From Oxyruncus cristatus (taxonomy: Eukaryota; Chordata; Aves; Passeriformes; Cotingidae), in contig VXAY01002386.1 of the NCBI GenBank assembly GCA_013399855.1, forward strand, positions 250,404-314,403: 64,000 nucleotides of DNA, in the 5' to 3' direction. Below the pieces are notes generated by a model, which had not been told where the DNA came from, made no database searches, and saw only the letters and a program-made list of their open reading frames with translations. Numbering within the stretch: the stretch's first letter is position 1; every line of letters starts with the position of its first letter. Position numbers and translations under genes: made by a program. Positions 37,991-49,817 of this stretch are shown here, in pieces.

Positions 37991-38155
37991 TGTAAAGGAT
38001 TGTGCCATTTAGAGAAGTTGTTTTCACTGTCAAGTACAGAGTCGTCAGATTGCTTGTTTCCTGCCCAGATGCAGTCCTGGTCTCAGATACAGATGTCAGA
38101 GAAGGTAGCTCCAAATAAGAATTTCCAGTGAAGGATGGAAAAAACACTGTTGTGT
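37991..38155 (-). CDS. EYS: EYS exon, N-terminal half of a laminin G-like domain
   Basis: Seen: a 165-bp open exon read on the minus strand. The acceptor is strong (pyrimidine-rich tract ending ttattcatttcag, just above 38155) and the donor is canonical (GTGAGT at 37990-37985). The exon enters in phase 1 (two bases complete a codon) and leaves in phase 1. The peptide contains FPSFTGNSYLELPSL, then NLTTLYLTVKTTSLNGTILY, which is the first strands of a laminin G-like fold, with two N-glycosylation sequons (NLT, NGT). Known: EYS is a large secreted EGF/laminin G protein of the photoreceptor extracellular matrix; its loss causes retinitis pigmentosa in humans. Inference: the EYS assignment rests on this exon plus its phase-compatible partner at 30868-30715, which carries the more diagnostic residues. 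Other laminin G proteins (CRB1, USH2A, neurexins) fit less well. The second laminin G domain of EYS seems likeliest. No start codon is expected because this is an internal exon. Confidence 0.85.
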
Positions 38156-39424
38156 CTGAAATGAATAACAAAAAGATAATTTTATTAATTTATTACAAAA
38201 TAAAGGAATAAAATGCAATATAATCAGTGAAGCACATTTTAAAACATCCATTCTTCTGCATACCTATGAACACTGTAATCAACTATTTTATTCACCGAGC
38301 AGGAAATATTCAAATCAAATATGCAGAAAATGAAAATGTTCTAGCATCTGCATATTGCCAGAAGTGAAAAGACAAGTATAGGAGGGACTACAACTAGAAG
38401 ATGCAATAAAGTTCAAAAGATCGTCACAAATTTTGTCTTTACAGATGTGTCCATGCAGAACTTCTGTTCTATGATTTCCCTGTGAAGTACTTTTGGTTTA
38501 TACTTCCAGATAATAAAAAAGTTTTCTTCATTTTCAAGATACTCATATGTTCTGGGCTTGAAATTATGATGAGGATGTCACTGGGCAACGTATACATTTT
38601 TCCATTAAACTACTCCTGTCTTGGAAATGAATGTTTGCAAAAGAAAATTTTCAGCTATGAAGGCTTAACATTTGCAACATTTATTGAATTAATTACCTTA
38701 GTCATTGTGGTTTGTTTTTTTTTTTTTTTACCCTGTAGACATAATAATATCATTGAAGTAAGTAAAAATAGTCTAAACCTAGTTGAGGTTAGGCACAATG
38801 TCTTCCTGATGCCTTAAGCATCCTATTTAAACAATATACCTTGAAGACTGCCCGAATTCATCACTAGGGATATGAATAAGAAATGAGCAACAAGAAAAAC
38901 AGTCTGAGTTCAGGTAATATTTTTTCGTAGAAATTTTTATTTTAATGAACTAAAACTATACAATGGATTTGTGACTGGTGATTACACATTGGCATGACCA
39001 AATACATGGATTTTTTTTTCCAAATTTTTTTTCACTTTATTAATTTTTCATTTGTTTGTGAATCTGACCATGGTTTAGTCTTTGTCATTTTTATTGGACT
39101 TCAGAAGAAGGGACAAAATGAAATGCCCAGATAAACAAGCATGTGTTGAAGGACAGTCATTAAAAACACCTCACACCCTGACAGCAAAAGAAAGTCAGGA
39201 TGGAAAGCAAGAAGCAATTATCTTTCTAAGCTATAGGTCTGGAAAAATCAGGATTGTTGGAGAAAGTTAAAAAACTATGGGATGAAAAACTGCTTGGAGT
39301 GTGAGGTAAAAGTCAAAGACATTACAAATCATAAGTAGACCTGCACAATTATGAAAACATCGTTAGTCTAATTAAATTCATACTTTCAAGGGATAGATTA
39401 TTAGGAGATCTAGCCACTGTAGTT
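38156..39424. other. AT-rich EYS intron, upstream side
   Basis: The acceptor tract of the exon at 38155 occupies its first bases (38156-38180). Nothing else recognised. Confidence 0.6.
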
Positions 39425-39861
39425 TAGGGCCACAAATATGATTAAAGGTCTGGGGCCTCTTTCATATAAGGAAAGGCTGAGAGACCCAAGGAGTTCTAAG
39501 GCTGCAGAAAAGCAGGCTTGGATAGATCCTGTCAATGTCTGTAAACACCTAATTGCAGGGGATGGAGGCGAGGGAGCCAAACATTTTTCAGCGGCAGCCT
39601 TGACAGCCAATGGGCACAGATCAAAAGCCAGGAACTTACACCTCAACACATGAAAACTCTTCTTCACTGTGAGGGTGGTCCAACACTGCCATAGGTTGTC
39701 CAGAGAGGTTTGTCAAGTCTCAATCCTTGGAGATTTTCAAAACCTGACTGGATGTGGTTATGAGAAACCTGCTCTAGGTGATCCTGCTCTACTTGAGCTG
39801 GTGGTTGGACAATATGCTTTCAAGAGGTCCCTTCCTACCTCAACAAATTAGTGATTCTGTT
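39425..39861 (+). mobile_element. CR1 LINE 3' end, old subfamily
   Basis: The plus strand carries late CR1 ORF2 and 3' UTR sequence: tttcatataaggaaaggctg, ttcactgtgagggtggtcc, aggttgtccagagaggtttg and ttttcaaaacctgactggat, ending aagaggtcccttcctacctc..gtgattctgt. It represents the CR1 group whose 3' UTR contains 'ccaacactgcc..aggttgtccagagagg', distinct from the younger copies at 43603 and 56270. Confidence 0.9.
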
Positions 39862-40097
39862 ATCCTTCATGGAGAAGTTCTGTGCAGATAACCTTAATTT
39901 TTATTCTTCCAGTGCTGTGCCTTCAGAAATCTCAGTGAAATTAAATACTCGTAACATAGTGGTACATTGTGCAGCTAAAGCTCTTAAAAAATCTTTTATT
40001 AGGCAGTTTTCAAAAAAACTTACCCAGCTTCAAGATTAATTGTCCACAATTTATTTTCTACATTAAAAATAACATTCTGTGAAGTTTCTTTTACCTA

Positions 40098-40135
40098 GGG
40101 GAGGGAGGGGGGGGAGAGGAGAAAGAAAGAGAAGG
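40098..40135. repeat. Purine-only GGGA/GAAA tract
   Basis: gggagggaggggggggagag followed by gagaaagaaagagaaggg, a polypurine stretch with G-runs that could form a G-quadruplex or triplex. Confidence 0.9.
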
Positions 40136-40329
40136 GATATCTGGTCAATCTTGAAAGGAAAGACTGTCTCATCAGTCCTTTGGGAAGGATAGTTTCCTTC
40201 AAAGGAGAGATCTCCCATAAAGACTTAAAACTGTCCAGGGAGTCCAGCACCTTGTGCCCAGAAGTCTCTGCACTAATGGTCAGCAAAAACTACTGAGGAA
40301 AAATGCTATTTCAACTGTAGTGTCTACAC

Positions 40330-40670
40330 CTGCAGTGCTGTGCCCAAAACAGCCTAGGCCTCCATCACCAGAGCCATGAAGTCCTCTCAGAAATCAGCCA
40401 AAGAGATACAGCAAATACAGAGACTGAGTCAGAGACAAATGCATACCTGGCCAACCAACCCATCCAGAATTGCCAAGATGCAGAGCACATCCTCCTCCCT
40501 ACAGAGTGCAAGCTATTAGCCTGCTGATCCTTAACAGTCATTTTCTGCCCTAAAGCTGCACAACAGCTGCATTCTGTTGTGAGTCTACAACATCAGCAAA
40601 GAGGTCACTGAGAGCACAGGGATTAGTCCTCTCCTTGGATGAAGGGCCTAAGTGGGAGAAAACAGATTAA
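40330..40670. other. Moderately GC-rich patch, origin unknown
   Basis: About 340 bp of mixed-composition sequence (agtgctgtgcccaaaacagc to gatgaagggcctaagtggg) stands out from the AT-rich surroundings. Both strands contain stops, and I recognise neither a repeat family nor an exon. An old transposon remnant is most likely. Confidence 0.4.
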
Positions 40671-41863
40671 CTCTGTGTATTAAGAGCATAAAATCTAGGT
40701 TTGTGATAAAATACACAGATAAAATACTATCGGCAAAGCTGATAGTCTGGAATAATTTTTCTACTTCCCTCATTCTACTAAACTCTTAATTAGCAGAAAT
40801 TAAAGCTCCTTGCAGCACTGAGCGTGACTGTACGCTGGTAGATTCCATGAATCAGAGCCAAAGAGGGCATATGCTGAACTACAGTGAGCTAATAACAGGA
40901 ATACTGTCAATGCCAGCTACAATTCCATATAAGGCTCTACCACAGTATTTTTGCACTGTTTTCTAGCCATATTTACAGATCTTCATAGTTTAAGATGGTT
41001 GCTGGTAATAAGTAATTTTATATTTAATTTATTTCACTGGACAGGTTACAGAAGAAATAGTTACTTTATCCTACCCTGGGTCCACTATCTAACACTGTCC
41101 ATGACCACAAGGGACTGTTCTCCACTGGAGTGGTGGTCTCCAAAGTGGAGTGCACCCAAAAGGGTTCTCAAGACAGTTCACTGGGCTGCAGAAAAAAATA
41201 TATTAGAATTGCAGTAACGCATATAAGTAATATATAAATAAATGCTTACAGATACATTGGTGGCATGTCCTCAAAAATATTTCAATGATGGAGCGTGCAA
41301 CTAAAATGGTTTAAGGTCTTTGAGCAGAATGCAACTTTTTGAGATATTACCTATTACTTTAACTAAATAGAGACAAATGTGGCACTATGCTAATAGAGGA
41401 TAGTGAGAAAGCTGATACAGTAGAACTTCTCAAAGTCTTACAGTTCTTTTAAACTCAGAGTGTGTACCTGCTTAATAAGCAAAATGGCTTAATGAATTTT
41501 AGTCTCCAAACTTTATTTTTAGATATGTAAACTTGATAAAGCTTGACCCTACCTGCATACAAGCTTCATCTTTAGATACTAAAACACGTCAATGATCAGG
41601 AAGCAATATAATACAATAATAAAATAAATATATATGAAAGACTCTGTAAGTACACAGGAAAAGCAAATATAAGTAGCAACAGCTTTGCAGATCTCAGTTA
41701 TAGTGGGAGAAATAAAAATTTTCTAACTTATACAGGAGTAAGGGGAAGAATAGAGTTTTCCACTGCTAGTAAAATAGAATCAATCTGTTTCCATTACTAC
41801 TTCTAATTTTCCACTTGCATTCTTTGATTTTTATGATGTTTGTCTTAGTACTGAATTCTGCTG

Positions 41864-41894
41864 AATTCTATTAAATTAAAAATTTAATAGAATT
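41864..41894. repeat. Perfect 14-bp AT-rich inverted repeat with 3-nt loop
   Basis: aattctattaaatt, loop aaa, aatttaatagaatt. The sequence is AT-rich and so less surprising than the other hairpins. Confidence 0.9.
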
Positions 41895-43602
41895 GAAAAT
41901 TCCATTAAGTTAAACAATTAAATTAAAAATAATCTTTTTAATCTTGAAGATGGTAAGACTTGTCAACTGCACCAGCCATTGATAAACAAATTCAAATGAG
42001 AAATAAGAAATAATTTTAACATCACAAAATCTTAGAAATGGAAGTAATGCTTTCATATCCTGGTAGCAGAAAGCAGACCAAACATCTGACTAACCTGTCT
42101 ATAATCTGCAGGGTAGATAACTTCATTGAATGTCCTTGGTCCTCCTTAATAATGAAAAGAAATGGGTAATCCTTGAATGTGATTCTCCTGACCTGATCAT
42201 GACCTAAACCTGCCTATTCCTCTCTACTTATTATAAAAGGACTTGAGGGTCACTAGTTTAGCTGTAAACATGTACACCAGCAATATCTGAAGGTAGATGA
42301 ACAATTCTTACTCTTGATGTTTGTGCATCAGAACTAAACTACTTGCTGGAGGATTTTCTTTAGGCAATACTAAATTAATACAGCAGCTCTGAGTTGGAAT
42401 GTTAGACATGTGAATTGAACAGGATGTCAGAATATTTAGTCAGGGGCTTAAACTCTGAATTTGCTGTTTGCATCTTTCAGTTACAGTGGTAAACATCCTC
42501 TTACAGGTATCTGAAAAATGGACAGATTCTCTGCTTGTTTTTCTTTTCCATCACTCAGAGAATATAATAGAAACACAGTTGCAAAAACTTTGTCGACTGG
42601 TGCAGCAAACCTTGTCCATATTATCAAGAATGGATGTGTTCGCAGCAGCCAGAAAGTCAAGTAAGCAGCAATATCAAGGGACTGATGAATACATGATTTG
42701 CTCTATCCATCTCATGCTCACAGGGAACCAAATTTCACTACCTAAGAGTAAAGTATTCTTTTATCTCATGTTCATGGTGTGAAGAAAATCAAAGGGAAAT
42801 AAACATGATTCAGAAAATTCCTAGGGATTATGTCTGGGACATACAAAATCTGACTTGAGTATTTCATAAAGCATCACATGCACCTACAATAGTAGAGAAA
42901 TACAGTAACCATTTCTTACAAAGTGATTGATTAGCTGAGTTCAGCTGTTTCAAGACAATAAAATATGAAACAAATCTCACCCTTTCTGCTTTCATCCATT
43001 TGTTTCAATACACAAAAGCCTTCTGCTTCCTGTAGCTGAATTCCTACATCAGGAGGCAAAAAATCCTTATGAAATAAAATGTATAAGTTTTCTTTTATCA
43101 AGCCAGCCTACTGTGTTGTTGATAATGCTCTCTGCTATCAACTGGGAGTTCTGAATTCAGATCATTGACTTAATCTCTTACTTCGCAGACTGCTAGAGGC
43201 TTTGAATGGCAGAAAGAGAATATTTAATTGTGAAGACTCAGAGGAAGCGTGAAGAGGCAATGGGTCACATAAGCAATTCTTAAGAGCAGGACATTTATTC
43301 ATTTTCATTGAAGGAAACTGCCATACAAGTAGAGGAGTATTAGATGCAAAGAGTTTTAAAAATTCTAGGAAAATAAAGCAGAAGAAGCCTGTCAAACGTG
43401 CATTTGCAAGGGTACAATGAAACACAGAATAGAAGCAAGGATGAACAAAGGGATGGTGTGGCTTCCAGAGGGACAAACAGAACAGGCCTATTCAACATGC
43501 AGAGAACAACTTGAGTGAGAAATGACAACTCCATGTTTTGCAAAAAATGGAAGCTAAGGGCACGCAGTGTTGCTGTCAGGTCACACAGTTGAAAACCAAA
43601 AG

Positions 43603-44755
43603 GATTTCTGGACTTCAGCAAAGGCTTTGACACCATCTCCCACAGCACACTCCTGGAAAAGCTGGCAGCCCACGGCTTGGACAGGGGCACTCTGTGCTGG
43701 GTTAGGAACTGGCTGGAGGGCCGGGCCCAGAGAGTGGTGGTGAACGGGGCTGCATCCAGTTGGCGGCCGGTCACTGGTGGTGTCCCCCAGGGATCAGTGT
43801 TGGGCCCAGTCCTGTTTGATATCTTTATTCATGATCTGGATGAGGGGATTGAGTGTACCATAGGCAAATTTGCAGATGAACCAAGTTGAGGAGGAGTGCT
43901 GATCTGCTGGAAGACAGGAGGGCTCTTCAGAGGGACCTGGACAAGCTGGAGAGATGGTCTGATTCCAGCAGGATGAGGTTCAACAAGGCCAAGTGCCGGG
44001 TCCTGCACTTTGGCCACAACAACCCCCTGCAGCACTACAGGCTGGGCACAGAGTGGCTGGAGAGCAGCCAGGCAGAAAGAAGGTGGGGGTTTGGATTGAC
44101 AGGAAGCTGAACATGAGCCAGCAGTGTGCCCAGGTGGCCAAGAAGGCCAATGGCATCCTGGCCTGGATCAGGAACAGTGTGGCCAGCAGGACCAGGGAAG
44201 TGATTCTGCCCCTGTCCTCAGCACTGGTGAGGCCACACCTGGAGTGCTGTGTCCAGTTCTGGGCCCCTCAGTTCAGGAAGGATATTGAGGTGTTGGGGCA
44301 GGTGCAGAGAAGAGCAACCAGGCTGGTGAAGGGAGTTGAACACAAGCCCTGTGAGAAGAGGCTGAAGGAGCTGGGGTTGTTTAGTCTGGAGAAGAGAAGG
44401 CTCGGGGGAGACCTCATTGCTCTCTACAACTATCTGAGAGGAGGTTATATTCAGGTGGCTGTCGGTCTCTTCTTCCACACAACCAAGAGTGGGACAAGAG
44501 GGCATAGTCTTAAGCTTTATCAGGAGAGGTTTAGGTTGGATATTAGGAAGAAATTCTTTACAGAGAGAGTGATCAGACATTGGAATGAGCTGCCCAGGAA
44601 AGTGGTGGATTCTCTGTCCCTGGAGGTTTTTAAGATGAGACTGGATGTGGCACTTAGTGCCATAGTTTAGTAGCTACAGTGGTGTTGCATCAAGGGTTGG
44701 ACTTGATGATCTTGGAGGTCTTTTCCAACTCAGTTGATTCTATGATTCTTTGATA
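43603..44755 (+). mobile_element. Young CR1 LINE, ORF2 from the reverse transcriptase to the 3' end
   Basis: The plus strand reads [20 protein letters not shown], then [33 protein letters not shown] and KFADEPS. CR1 has KFADDTKL here. A one-base deletion at the second catalytic aspartate codon both alters it and shifts the frame (about 43880). A second frameshift near 44080 restores [29 protein letters not shown]-like, and [20 protein letters not shown] to the ORF2 stop at 44668-44670. The 3' UTR ends with ggttggacttgatgatcttg and an attctatgattctttg tail. It is 5'-truncated within the reverse transcriptase. High similarity to consensus-like readings suggests it is one of the youngest CR1 copies here. 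Confidence 0.95.
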
Positions 44756-45489
44756 TTCTTATTACTTTTTTGCAGAATGTTTGGGGTAATTTATTGCCAA
44801 AAGATATTATGTGGGTCAAAAGTATATTAAAAAAATAATGAAAAATTAAGAACAACACAGGGAAACCAATCCACCAGACTGGAAAGTACGATGGAACCAC
44901 AGTTCAGGAAATCCTAGTCTCACAGACTGGTGGAAGCTGAAGTAATGCAGATGGGAAAAAAAACGTGACTGATTTTACTCTGAGACAGGATATTGAATTA
45001 GATGTCCTCCTGGCCTCTCCGGCTTGTAATTTTTGTGTGACTTGTTCTGCTCTTGGTATTATTACTAAGATTGCATGAAAGAAAATAAGAGAGAGGCAGA
45101 CATTTAACATAAAGGAAATGAATAATTCCATAGATATCTGAAACACAGCAATTGTCATTACCTAGTGGGTAGAGTTAGCCTCCTTTTTTGACAGCTGTAC
45201 TGTAAAAAGTAGATCAAGGCAATGTAAATATGCTATTAGATTTATTTCAGGAAAAAAAATTGATCTATTGATAGTTCTAGTATTCCTTAGATACCAAGAA
45301 GCTCAAGAGTTAGCTGCATGTCTGACAAAAAAAGATCATAGTAAAGCAGTTTAATATTCATATGCTTTGGGAAAAAGAGCCACAAGAAGAAGAAAAAATA
45401 TATTTTTTATATTCCTATATTGAAGGCCTCAATATTCCTCTTCCAATCTCACATGTTAGGAGGGCAGAATTTTTTTTTTTGCCTAGACC

Positions 45490-45524
45490 CTGATGTACAA
45501 CAACCCCTGGTTGTTGTACATCAG
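45490..45524. repeat. Perfect 16-bp inverted repeat with 3-nt loop
   Basis: ctgatgtacaacaacc, loop cct, ggttgttgtacatcag. All 16 positions pair. It follows a poly-T run (45471-45480). Function is unknown. Confidence 0.9.
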
Positions 45525-47690
45525 CAAAATTATATCTGCATTAGTTTATAGCAGATGAGAATTCAGACAACTCCTATATGTCTGTGAAATGAAAGAAAAT
45601 GAATCACAGAATAAGAAGAATCTTATCCAGTTAATGAGCATAAAACACACTAAACTGTTCAAAAGAGAGGTGCTCTGCAATTATTAAGTGCTGTTATTTT
45701 TCTGAATATATATATTATATTACATGTAAAGTAAGATCAGATGTGTAAGCAAGTAGAACAGAATGTCATGAAAAAAGAAAAAAGAAAATTATTCATTCAT
45801 ATTCAACTCAAGGTTTTGTGAAATAGGAATAACAATAGTACCTCAACAGAAGGTTAAAAAATAGTCAACATGTTAGGTGTTAAAAAAAAATCCCAATCTA
45901 GTGCAAAACCACAAACAGAATTAGCACTTACTGCCTGGTTTTGATAGTTTTGAAAACAACACAGTGATTTATCTTTTTCTGTTTGATTAGTTTCATCTCC
46001 AAAATTTATTACTTAGCTCCTAAGTGCAGTGGATTTTGAAGCGGAAAGAATGTTCCTAATTGATACTTGTACCTAATCAGATGTATTTTACCACCTGCAT
46101 TCAAAATGATGAATAAGTGCTTAACTCTTTTCCTGAATTTGACATAGAGGAAATTGGGAAGCTATTATCTAATATTTTTTTCAAGCTTTACATATTTGAC
46201 AGGAAATAGGATCTTCCTGCAAAAACACCAGAGTTTTATCTATTTTTAAAAACCGTACCATCTAGGAGGGAAATGAAGATGTTTTATATCTTAATTTATG
46301 TATTTCTATCTTTCCCAATTACAGGAAAAAATCTGAGACAGACTTTTAATATCAGTGGGACTTGTCATAATGGACTACTGTATGGAGTTGTCATAATGCC
46401 CTCCTATATTTGATGCTGAAACCCTGGTTTGCTTTGAAGGTCGCTGTAACACCTTCACATTTTATGGCAAATTTTAATGAAGCAAGGACTTGTAAAAAGC
46501 TTTTGAAGTTCCCTCATTAATATATTTGTTCTGTAAAATATCAGGGAAGGTGCACTTGAACATGAGCTTTCACAGTCTAGATTCACATTTAATGAACTGG
46601 TAAAAAAAGTGAATGAAGTGTTGGTTTTCAGGGGAGAAAAAAGACATCTGTTATAATATGTTGGGAAACTCAGACTTTCCAAAACAAGTTGATGTCCTAG
46701 AGATTGTATATTACTCATTGTAATGAGAACTGTTTGTTTACACAAATGAATAGGCCTAAAAGCTTAATTTTCTGTTGGTTTACAGCGAGTGTCAGCTAAA
46801 TGTCAACATATTTTATTTGTGTGTTTGTAATTCTTATGGTTATCAACATTCCAAGACCATCTTTTGCTTTATGGGGTATCAGTGCATTTTCAGTCACTTT
46901 AATTTTATCTTTGCCATTTAAGTTTAATTTTATTCTCTGCAATGGTGCTTGAACACATAAACTAACATTCCCATCCCAAAGGACCAGAGAAATACTTGAA
47001 GAGTGATTGTCTATAAAAGTTTAATTTGGACAAATATTCAGACTTTTTCAGTGTGTGTCGTATTTAGTCAGTTGAAGAGGAATCTTCCATCTGAATAACA
47101 CTACAGACTAATTTGTCATATGGTTGGCACCAGATATTAGATGATCAATATTAAAAGTGAAATGAAATCTGAAGTTTTAAGAACACTTAAATTAACGTGT
47201 TCATATAAATAACACAGTTTGTGTATTGTAACATTGTGTATGCAACATATTTTTATTAATTTCCTGGGAAATTTTGATGAGATTTTAATTAGATTTTCTT
47301 ATTATTATTTACCTATAAAGATGCATAATTGACCAAATTGTCTAAATCTAATCTGAGTTCTAGTCTGAACTTGTTTTCATAGGTTCAGGGTGCAAACAAA
47401 ATAGGAATATGAAGGCAATTTCTTCTCCATCTCTTAATTATATTAACATCATGCTATGGCTTCATTTTGGAATTGTAGATAACTCCAAGGTCTGGTAGGA
47501 AAAAAAATCAAGAAATAACAGGTAAAGAAGAATACTTAAATGTTAAAATTATTAACAAATTAAGGTAGATGAATCTTCAGTTAGTATTCTGATATTAATA
47601 CAGAGCAGTAGTTAGAGAACCAGACATTTTACTGTATTTACCTTTCCTTTGAGGATTCTGAAAACAGTATTTTTCTGACTCCAAACAGTT

Positions 47691-47737
47691 TATTTACTAA
47701 TAAATTTATTTTTTATTTACTAATAAATTTATTTTTA
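47691..47737. repeat. 23-bp AT-rich tandem duplication
   Basis: tatttactaataaatttatt recurs with a period of 23 bp, about two copies. Confidence 0.88.
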
Positions 47738-48587
47738 TTTTCTGATAGAAGAATGCAAAAACATGAAATGGACAAGTATCTCTATAGACATTTTATATAT
47801 TCCTTTCCCTCATTTTCTAACATTTAGCACTGCTACATTGGTTAGAAATTACAAAACTAGAAACACCACTTACACATCAGTTTAAACATTTACACTAGAC
47901 CATGTCTAATGTTGGTCTTAGAAAAGTATTTTTCCAATTGTTTTTAATATAATAGTTAACGTGTTAATATTTAACAATAACAAACCCAATAATAATAAAT
48001 CTGAATTGCAGTAACTTTGGTTATTATCTTGACAATTAAAAGATAGCAACATTTGGAGGAAGCATGTTCAATTGCAAATATTCATGTTTGCTTACTCCCA
48101 ACAGCAATGATTTCAAATATTTTAATTTGGCTCAGTGTTGTAGGCACACAACTAGTTCAGTCACATGAAATTGCAAAAGAATATTACAATAAGTAAACAA
48201 ACTTATCTGGATTAAACTAATGAGGTGGCCAACTGAAAAGGCATAATCTCATGCATAATTCTTAATTTTTTAGCAACCTTATTCAGCCAAGCTGTAAAAG
48301 CATTACTGTCTGACATCTTAGGCTTTATCTTATCTTAGCTATAGTCTTTAACTGTAATACCTCCATTCTCCCATTCCAAAACATAACAGGTAGAAGCACC
48401 GGATAAGATGGATGTTCAGCATCAAAGCTTTTAGTTCATCTGCTTGCTTTTTTCCCACTAATTCAGTGTTACAGTGTTAGCAAACTCTTACTGTGGGTGC
48501 AGGTAAAACAGAAAGAGGAACTGTTTAATTTACCTCTACATTGCCTTACTTGTGCAAACACTGGATTTTTGGACTGTAGCATTTGAC

Positions 48588-48700
48588 AGGGCTTTGCACA
48601 GCCTGAGCTACTTGAGGGTGTCCCTGCTTTTCACAAGGGGTTCAACTAGATGACTTCTAAAGGTCTCCTCCAACCCAAACTACTCTAGGATTCTATTATT
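48588..48700 (+). mobile_element. CR1 LINE 3'-end fragment
   Basis: The plus strand reads gggctttgcacagcctgagc, then ggttcaactagatgacttct, aaaggtctcctccaaccc and aggattctatt. This is about 110 bp of a CR1 terminus. Confidence 0.85.
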
Positions 48701-49172
48701 TTATGAAAGCAGAAGTGGCTGAGCAGTAGAAAAGACATTTATTTACCGCCTTGCCATAGCTGCTGCCTCTTGGGTCTGTGAAAATCCCTTCGGAGAAGGA
48801 TGAAAGAGGGGCAAGACTGCTTGTCCAAGGAACAGCTGAGTAAGCTCCATTTGGAGATGAAAGAAGCCTACAGTGTGGCTGTAAACACAGCATTCCCAAC
48901 CCCATTTTTCCTTAGCCTCCATTCTGCCTGACCAAAAAGGCATGCCTAAATTGAGTCCCAAAGGTCTATGAAGGAAGCCACTCTTCTTGAATGAATCTGT
49001 TTTCAGTCCTTTTTTTTCTTAACTTTGCAGTGTGGATCTGACTTTTGTCTGCACAGAGAGTTATTTTTTTTCTAATTTAGTGATTTATGTTCTATGCAGG
49101 ATAATTTTAGACAAAGATTCCTTTTATGTTTTGTGGTTCTCTCCAAAGAGTAGAACAGCACTTTAACTGTAG

Positions 49173-49207
49173 GTTTACTTTGGAACCTGAAAAGTTCCAA
49201 AGTAAAC
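49173..49207. repeat. Perfect 14-bp inverted repeat with 7-nt loop
   Basis: gtttactttggaac, loop ctgaaaa, gttccaaagtaaac. It lies about 220 bp left of the solo LTR at 49429. Function is unknown. Confidence 0.9.
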
Positions 49208-49428
49208 TAGACTTTTCCAGACTAAAACTTGTTTCAGAAACACTTCTGATACTCTTTTACCACCTACTGCAAAATATCACATGCCTATTAATTCAATCAC
49301 ATGCCATAATCTCCCTTTTGATTAACTGTACAGAAACAGATTTTAGCACTACAATTATCCCCTGGTATAAGTAGATCCAACAAACACATTGCAATTAAAT
49401 GAATAGCACAGTGGTAAATGAAAGAACA

Positions 49429-49811
49429 TGCGGGTGGAGGAGCTCGGAACAGATGCATACGACAATATGATCTGCAAAATGTCCGATTTATTGAACAAAG
49501 ACTGTCCCTTTTATACAGTCTTCACACCCCGGTGCATAATCGATACAATTTCATTGGTACAGGTCATAGATCAAACTATAAACATGCATTACTAATACAC
49601 TTCTAATTGGATGCAACAGGTTTCTAGGCTGAGTAAGAAGGTTGTTATCTGGTCAGATGTCCTGCCTTCTTCTTGGCTGAAATCCACCTTTGTCCTAACC
49701 TTAGAGGCAGTAGCCATCTTAGATCACACCCTGGCATTCTGTTTATGCTAAGGTATATAGGCAAAACCACAAAGGTGCAGAACAGATTGTTCACACAATG
49801 TTGTTACCACA
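49429..49811 (-). mobile_element. Solo LTR (class II ERV-like) with 6-bp TSD
   Basis: The element is 383 bp. On the minus strand it runs from TGTGGTAACAACATTG to CCGAGCTCCTCCACCCGCA, with TG..CA termini. The exact duplication agaaca flanks it (49423-49428 and 49812-49817). Minus-strand TATAAAA (49515-49509) is followed 17 bp later by AATAAA (49492-49487), a very short U3/R arrangement. A 6-bp TSD and a short LTR with closely spaced TATA and poly-A signals fit class II (beta/alpharetrovirus-like, ERVK) elements. No internal sequence remains. The clean TSD suggests moderate or recent age. Confidence 0.88.
49509..49515 (-). promoter_or_regulatory. TATA box of the minus-strand solo LTR
   Basis: TATAAAA on the minus strand, just upstream of AATAAA at 49492-49487, in the expected LTR order. 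If active it would transcribe in the same direction as EYS. Activity is unknown. Confidence 0.6.
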
Positions 49812-49817
49812 AGAACA

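Larger units (their letters stand above)
39862..43602. other. AT-rich intronic DNA
   Basis: Holds the purine tract at 40098, the unexplained patch at 40330-40670 and the small hairpin at 41864. No exon recognised. Confidence 0.5.
44756..48587. other. AT-rich intronic DNA
   Basis: Holds the perfect hairpin at 45490 and the 23-bp duplication at 47691. No repeat family or exon recognised. Confidence 0.55.

Noticed and set aside
43340..43774. 144-residue minus-strand open frame
   Set aside because: Half of it is antisense to the CR1 reverse transcriptase and the rest is intronic DNA. It matches no family and has no gene context.
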